Positions 6,545-10,054 of a stretch of DNA of 10,054 nucleotides are shown in pieces (position 1 is the stretch's first letter; each line of letters starts with the position of its first letter). A program made the translations under genes and the position numbers. The notes under the pieces are model-generated. The model ran no database searches, was not told the origin of the DNA, and was given only the letters and a program-made list of their open reading frames with translations. This DNA is from Acidobacteriota bacterium (GTDB lineage Bacteria; Acidobacteriota; Terriglobia; Terriglobales; Acidobacteriaceae): contig JAJYAE010000151.1 of the NCBI GenBank assembly GCA_021779695.1, positions 1 through 10,054 on the forward strand. The letters run 5' to 3'.

Positions 6545-8128
6545 ATGCGGCATCTTTGCTACACGCTAGCTCTGATATTTCTGCTAGGAATCACTGTCGT
6601 GTGGGCCCAAGGCAATTCGCCCTCAGCAAAACCTCTAAAAAATGCCGACATCGTCCAGATGGTGGGAATTGGGTTCAGTGACGAGATCATCATTAATAAG
6701 ATTCGCACTAGCCTAACGGACTTCGACACATCGATTGAAGGCTTGAAGGACCTAAAGGCGGCCAATGTTCCCGATGCAGTCCTCAAAGTGATGATGAACC
6801 CTCATCCTAGTGTCGCTGCCGCCCAGAGCGGTCGCGTCTTGGACGAGTTGACCATCAAGTTCCAAACTCTCAAGGATGGGGTATTTACCGTCTGGAGCGA
6901 ATTTGGGCATGGGACTGGCTTTCTGATCTCGGCTGACGGCCTGGTGTTGACAAACCAGCATGTGGTTGGACCTTCCGAATACATTGCGTTGCAGTTTGAC
7001 GAAAAGACGAAGATTCCCGCCTTACTTCTTGCTGCTGATCCTGAGAAAGACGTAGCGGTCCTCTGGGCAAACATGAGCGCCATACCGAGCTCCAGACCAC
7101 TTGCCATTGCAAAGTCGAATGGAATCGAACCGGCTCTGGTGGAAGGAGAACGAGTCTTTACGATTGGGAGCCCACTCCATCAACAAAAGGTAATCACGAC
7201 AGGAACGGCAAGCAAGATAGAAAAAACAGCGATCATTTCCGATGTGAATATCAACCACGGAAATTCGGGTGGTCCCCTGTTCAATTCGCAAGGCGAGGTT
7301 GTCGGGATCACTACTTTCGGGGACTTCACGTCTCAAGGCGGGCCTGGAATCTCAGGAATTCTAAAGATTGAAGAGGCGGAACCCATCATCAAGTCGGCAA
7401 GGACGAAGATGACTGCAACCCCGCAGCCTGCTGCGACATTACTCCCTGTCGATCCGGTTGACGCGTTCCCCATAGATTCGATCAAGGCCACAATCACTCG
7501 GCAAAAATTCGATACAAAGCCGTATCTCTCTCATGATGGCGATTTTGAGGTGGCGTTTATCACGCCGCCGCTGAAATATTACATGGAGTGGCAAGGGGAG
7601 ATGCAGGCAACCAATGAAAAGGATCGACGTAACAAGAAGAGTCCCGTTGCTGCTCAAGATAGCGACCGGCGCCTTGATGATCTGAAGAACTGGGGACAAT
7701 ATCTCGGTGAATACGAGCCAGTGCTACTCATTCGGGTGACACCGAAGCTACGCGAAACCAAGGGATCAATCTTCCTTCGCACTTTAGCCGCGAGTGGTGG
7801 CATTTATGGGGCGCCGGCAAAGTTGCGATTCAAGTCCGACTTCTACAAGATGAAGCTTGTCTGCGGGGAAAATGAGGTCGTGCCAATTCTGCCGGGGAAA
7901 ATCCCGCATGTAATCGATGTCCATTCGGGATTTGTGAACGTAACGGATGCCACGTACGAAGGTCTTTACGTCTACCCGGCAAATGCGGTCGCACCTTCCT
8001 GCGGCAAGGTTCGTCTTGCAATCTTCTCAGAAAAGAAGCCAGACAACGCCGAAACAAGAGAATTGAGCGACAAGACCATCGGTCGGATATGGGACGATTT
8101 CCAACCGTACTTGACCTCCCTTCACTGA
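6545..8128 (+). CDS. Secreted trypsin-like serine protease (S1C/HtrA-like fold, no PDZ) with an unassigned C-terminal domain
   Basis: A 527-residue exported protein. Residues 1-22 are a signal peptide (hydrophobic LALIFLLGITVVWAQ). Residues about 31-84 form a small helical module, LKNADIVQMVGIGFSDEIII to VPDAVLKVMM, which I recall at the front of various acidobacterial exported proteins. The protease core is about 105-290, with a complete triad: His139 in LTNQHVV, Asp169 in EKDVAVL and Ser241 in NHGNSGGPL. GTGFLIS before the His and GEVVGITT after the Ser are typical of Trypsin_2/HtrA proteins. No PDZ domain follows; after a Pro/Ala linker (290-305) comes a domain of about 220 residues (Cys440, Cys486; TPPLKYYMEWQGEM, YEGLYVYPANA) that I cannot assign. 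It is likely a periplasmic or extracellular protease, or a substrate sensor. It stands alone on the plus strand with its own ribosome binding site. The fold is secure, the substrate unknown. Confidence 0.9.
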   Translation: MRHLCYTLALIFLLGITVVWAQGNSPSAKPLKNADIVQMVGIGFSDEIIINKIRTSLTDFDTSIEGLKDLKAANVPDAVLKVMMNPHPSVAAAQSGRVLDELTIKFQTLKDGVFTVWSEFGHGTGFLISADGLVLTNQHVVGPSEYIALQFDEKTKIPALLLAADPEKDVAVLWANMSAIPSSRPLAIAKSNGIEPALVEGERVFTIGSPLHQQKVITTGTASKIEKTAIISDVNINHGNSGGPLFNSQGEVVGITTFGDFTSQGGPGISGILKIEEAEPIIKSARTKMTATPQPAATLLPVDPVDAFPIDSIKATITRQKFDTKPYLSHDGDFEVAFITPPLKYYMEWQGEMQATNEKDRRNKKSPVAAQDSDRRLDDLKNWGQYLGEYEPVLLIRVTPKLRETKGSIFLRTLAASGGIYGAPAKLRFKSDFYKMKLVCGENEVVPILPGKIPHVIDVHSGFVNVTDATYEGLYVYPANAVAPSCGKVRLAIFSEKKPDNAETRELSDKTIGRIWDDFQPYLTSLH

Positions 8129-8975
8129 TTTCGGGGCTGCAGGGATGACGCCCGAAGCATTAAGGCGAGCTTCACTGCTCTGCGCTTGACGCGTGTGCTG
8201 GACCAGGCCATAGCCGAATTGGCCACCCGCAACCAGAGCTGGTCGTTTTTGCTGCTCCAGTTACAGGCTTTGTCCTCCTCACATCCCGTTTGAATTGACC
8301 TGTGCCAGCATCGGCGTGGACATCCGCAAATCACTGGGGTCGGAATTACCCGCGGTGGTGATTCCGCTGGCGATGCAGCATTACATGCTCCTGCAGCGTC
8401 GGCAAGGATCCCACTTGCCGGTCGTACGGGCGCTCGCCCCATTCGCGACGGCCGGTCAGCCGATCATTGCCCCGGCGATTCGTGAAATCCAGGAGCCGAG
8501 AGGATACGTTCCTCTGGGTCTTTAGGGGTGAAGACTCAGCGACGGTGATTATCAGCCGTGCACAATATTGGCGGTGACGAAGAGAATCACCACGTCTGCA
8601 CCTGCAAAACTTATGGCCGCGGAGATGATCGCCCCTTTTGCACCGATCCGGCGGTCGCAACTTTCCATCTTATGGGTGCCAGCAAAGCATACTGCCCACT
8701 GATACAGAATTTGCCGGACACTCCAGCTTTGGCCCGGCCTTGATGGGACGAACGCGATCCAGCATCTTCGCCTTGTTCTTTGTAGTGTAAGACGAGCGAA
8801 TCTCTCGCCGATGGCATATACCCCCGGAAAAGGTATTCGATACCATCCGGAGCCTTAAGCCTGATGGAGAGGCCATTACTGTTTATCCCGTCGAATCTAA
8901 GACGATAACGATCCTCCAAATGCATCATGCGCACACGATTGTCATCGATCCATAAATACTTACAGCGAAGGTTCC
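8129..8975. other. Long region without a confident gene, between convergent genes
   Basis: About 850 bp between the ends of the protease and the TonB receptor. TTCGGG (8130-8135) can pair with CCCGAA (8151-8156) just after the protease stop, but no T-run follows. Two small hairpins sit at 8499-8515 (AGAGGA/TCCTCT, loop TACGT) and 8518-8535 (GTCTT/AAGAC). On the minus strand, frames at 8611-8928 (YRLRFDGINSNGLSIRLK, then IEYLFRGYMPSARDSLVLHY) and 8552-8668 (a hydrophobic stretch, ISFAGADVVILFVTANIV) look protein-like but lack ribosome binding sites and recognisable families. They may be gene debris. Confidence 0.45.
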
Positions 8976-10054
8976 TTAAAACTGGAACCGAGCGCTCAGC
9001 TGAATCTCGCGGCCGGGGGACATGGGCATCGTGATGGAGCCGAACTGCGGCTCGTTCACAAAGCGGTTGGGTGAGCCGAGATTCGTGTGGTTCAGCGCGT
9101 TGAAGAAATCGCCGCGCACGACGAAGTTTGTCTCGCGCGGCATGGGGAGGCTTCGCTGCGCCGAGAGGTCCAGCGTCTGCATTCCCGGGCCGTATACCGA
9201 GTTGCGTCCGGCATCGCCGAAGGTATAGGGCGCGGGCACCGCGAATGCGGCGGGGTTGATCCACTGGCTGGCGCTCTTTGTCCCATGACCAAAGATGGGC
9301 TGCCCGGTCAGGTTTGCACGGATGGGATTTTCGCCGAGAATCGTACCCGCGTTGGCGGTGTCGCCGAAGACCGAGACCGTAAACGGGTATCCGGACTCAC
9401 CCTGGTAGATGCCGGCAAAGAGCCAGTCCCTTGTGAGGGCGCTTGTGAGGCGGTCATGCAGGAATGGACGCGGTGCGTAGACAACGCTGGCCGCTACCCG
9501 CTCCCGAATGTCGCACGCCGGGCCTTTTTCCGCTGCGAGATCATTGTTGTTTTGCGGGATGGTGGACTCATACATAGGCGAGCGGAAGTCTGGCGCGTTG
9601 GTGAGATTCTTGGCGAAGGTGAAGTTCGCAAGGATGCTGAAGCCGCTGTTGTAGCGGCGGCGCAGATTGACATAGCCCGCGTCATACCAGCTTTGTGCGG
9701 AGGTCTCCAGCAGGTTGATGGCGCTGACAGGGAAGGTGAGGCTTGCGACAGCGATGGGCAGACCGTTAATGCTCGAAGGAATGGTCGTGCCGGGTGCAAA
9801 ACTGATGTGCTGGAAGGGACGTCGCGGCTGCACCGGCCCCGGACCTGGGAGCGCATTGTTGATGAGGTGCGCGCGCTGCAGATGGAAGCCGCGGGCTCCG
9901 AGGTAGCCAATCTCCAGAGTCGTATTGGCATTCAGCGACTTCTCGATGGTTGCATTCCACTGCTGAACATACTGGGGGGAGGGCCGCAGACTGAATGAGG
10001 CAAAGCTGACTACCGTCTTGCCGAGAACAGCTGGGTTGAAATTGAATCCGCTGA
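8976..10054 (-). CDS. Oar-like TonB-dependent receptor, C-terminal part (5' end outside window)
   Basis: The C-terminal 358 residues of a large outer-membrane receptor of the Oar-like/carboxypeptidase-regulatory TonB-dependent type that is highly multiplied in acidobacteria. The frame is open from the right edge of the window to TAA at 8976-8978. Family features in order: SPQYVQQWNATIEKSLNANT and IGYLGARGFHLQ, strands of the barrel; YNSGFSILANFTFAKNLTNA; WLFAGIYQGESGYPFTVS; FVVRGDFFNALNHTNLGSPN; and a final strand ending LSARFQF with the terminal Phe expected for Bam-dependent outer-membrane barrels. Upstream parts (signal peptide, CarboxypepD_reg-like domain, plug) would lie beyond 10054. 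Such receptors import large ligands, often glycans or metal complexes, using TonB energy; the substrate cannot be told from this fragment. An internal GTG at 9831-9833 is not the start. Confidence 0.9.
   Translation of the reverse strand, partial: SGFNFNPAVLGKTVVSFASFSLRPSPQYVQQWNATIEKSLNANTTLEIGYLGARGFHLQRAHLINNALPGPGPVQPRRPFQHISFAPGTTIPSSINGLPIAVASLTFPVSAINLLETSAQSWYDAGYVNLRRRYNSGFSILANFTFAKNLTNAPDFRSPMYESTIPQNNNDLAAEKGPACDIRERVAASVVYAPRPFLHDRLTSALTRDWLFAGIYQGESGYPFTVSVFGDTANAGTILGENPIRANLTGQPIFGHGTKSASQWINPAAFAVPAPYTFGDAGRNSVYGPGMQTLDLSAQRSLPMPRETNFVVRGDFFNALNHTNLGSPNRFVNEPQFGSITMPMSPGREIQLSARFQF

Noticed and set aside
8130..8156. TTCGGG/CCCGAA hairpin as the protease terminator
   Set aside because: Only 6 bp with a 15-nt loop and no T-run, so not a convincing intrinsic terminator.
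8295..8525. 76-residue plus-strand ORF after the protease
   Set aside because: Starts at TTG, has no ribosome binding site or family, and competes with equally long frames on the other strand.
8611..9264. 217-residue minus-strand ORF spanning the receptor end
   Set aside because: Its first half is an out-of-frame shadow of the receptor gene; only the part beyond 8975 is considered, as possible debris.
9087..9998. 303-residue plus-strand ORF antisense to the TonB receptor
   Set aside because: Arg/Gly/Val-rich shadow of a well-supported receptor frame; such antisense frames are common in GC-rich coding DNA.

Overview
The window looks like chromosomal DNA of a soil acidobacterium (class Terriglobia/Acidobacteriia). 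Three things suggest this: an Oar-like TonB-dependent receptor fragment, a CRTAC1-type FG-GAP/ASPIC_UnbV protein encoded next to a multihaem cytochrome with a TPR tail, and a secreted trypsin-like protease whose N-terminal helical module I remember from acidobacterial exported proteins. The assignment is from recognition only; no database was searched.

Layout. Positions 1-522 (+) hold the decayed 3' half of an IS630-family transposase, broken by a 13-bp tandem duplication, frameshifts and an in-frame stop. Positions 523-757 have no gene, only a cluster of short inverted repeats. Positions 758-5568 (or 5619) are a tight minus-strand operon, transcribed right to left: a CRTAC1 family protein, then a five-haem c-type cytochrome with C-terminal TPRs, then a small secreted protein with four cysteines. 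Both junctions are 11-nt stop/start overlaps of almost the same sequence (ATGnnCGTTAG). Positions 5620-6544 carry no confident gene, but contain a 14-bp-stem hairpin beside a G8 run, a short minus-strand ORF ending just before that hairpin, and a degenerate palindrome of REP type. Positions 6545-8128 (+) encode the protease. Positions 8129-8975 hold no supportable gene. Positions 8976-10054 (-) are the C-terminal 358 residues of the TonB-dependent receptor, whose start lies beyond the right edge.

How the genes may work together. Every intact gene product carries a signal peptide or is an outer-membrane protein, so this is an envelope and secretion neighbourhood. The three-gene operon is the best candidate for an uncharacterised system. 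The cytochrome offers five covalently bound haems, a beta-rich middle domain and a TPR platform. CRTAC1 offers a seven-bladed, probably calcium-binding propeller with an ASPIC_UnbV tail. The third protein is a small, probably disulphide-bonded partner. The redox substrate cannot be read from the sequence. The protease and the receptor appear to be separate transcription units.
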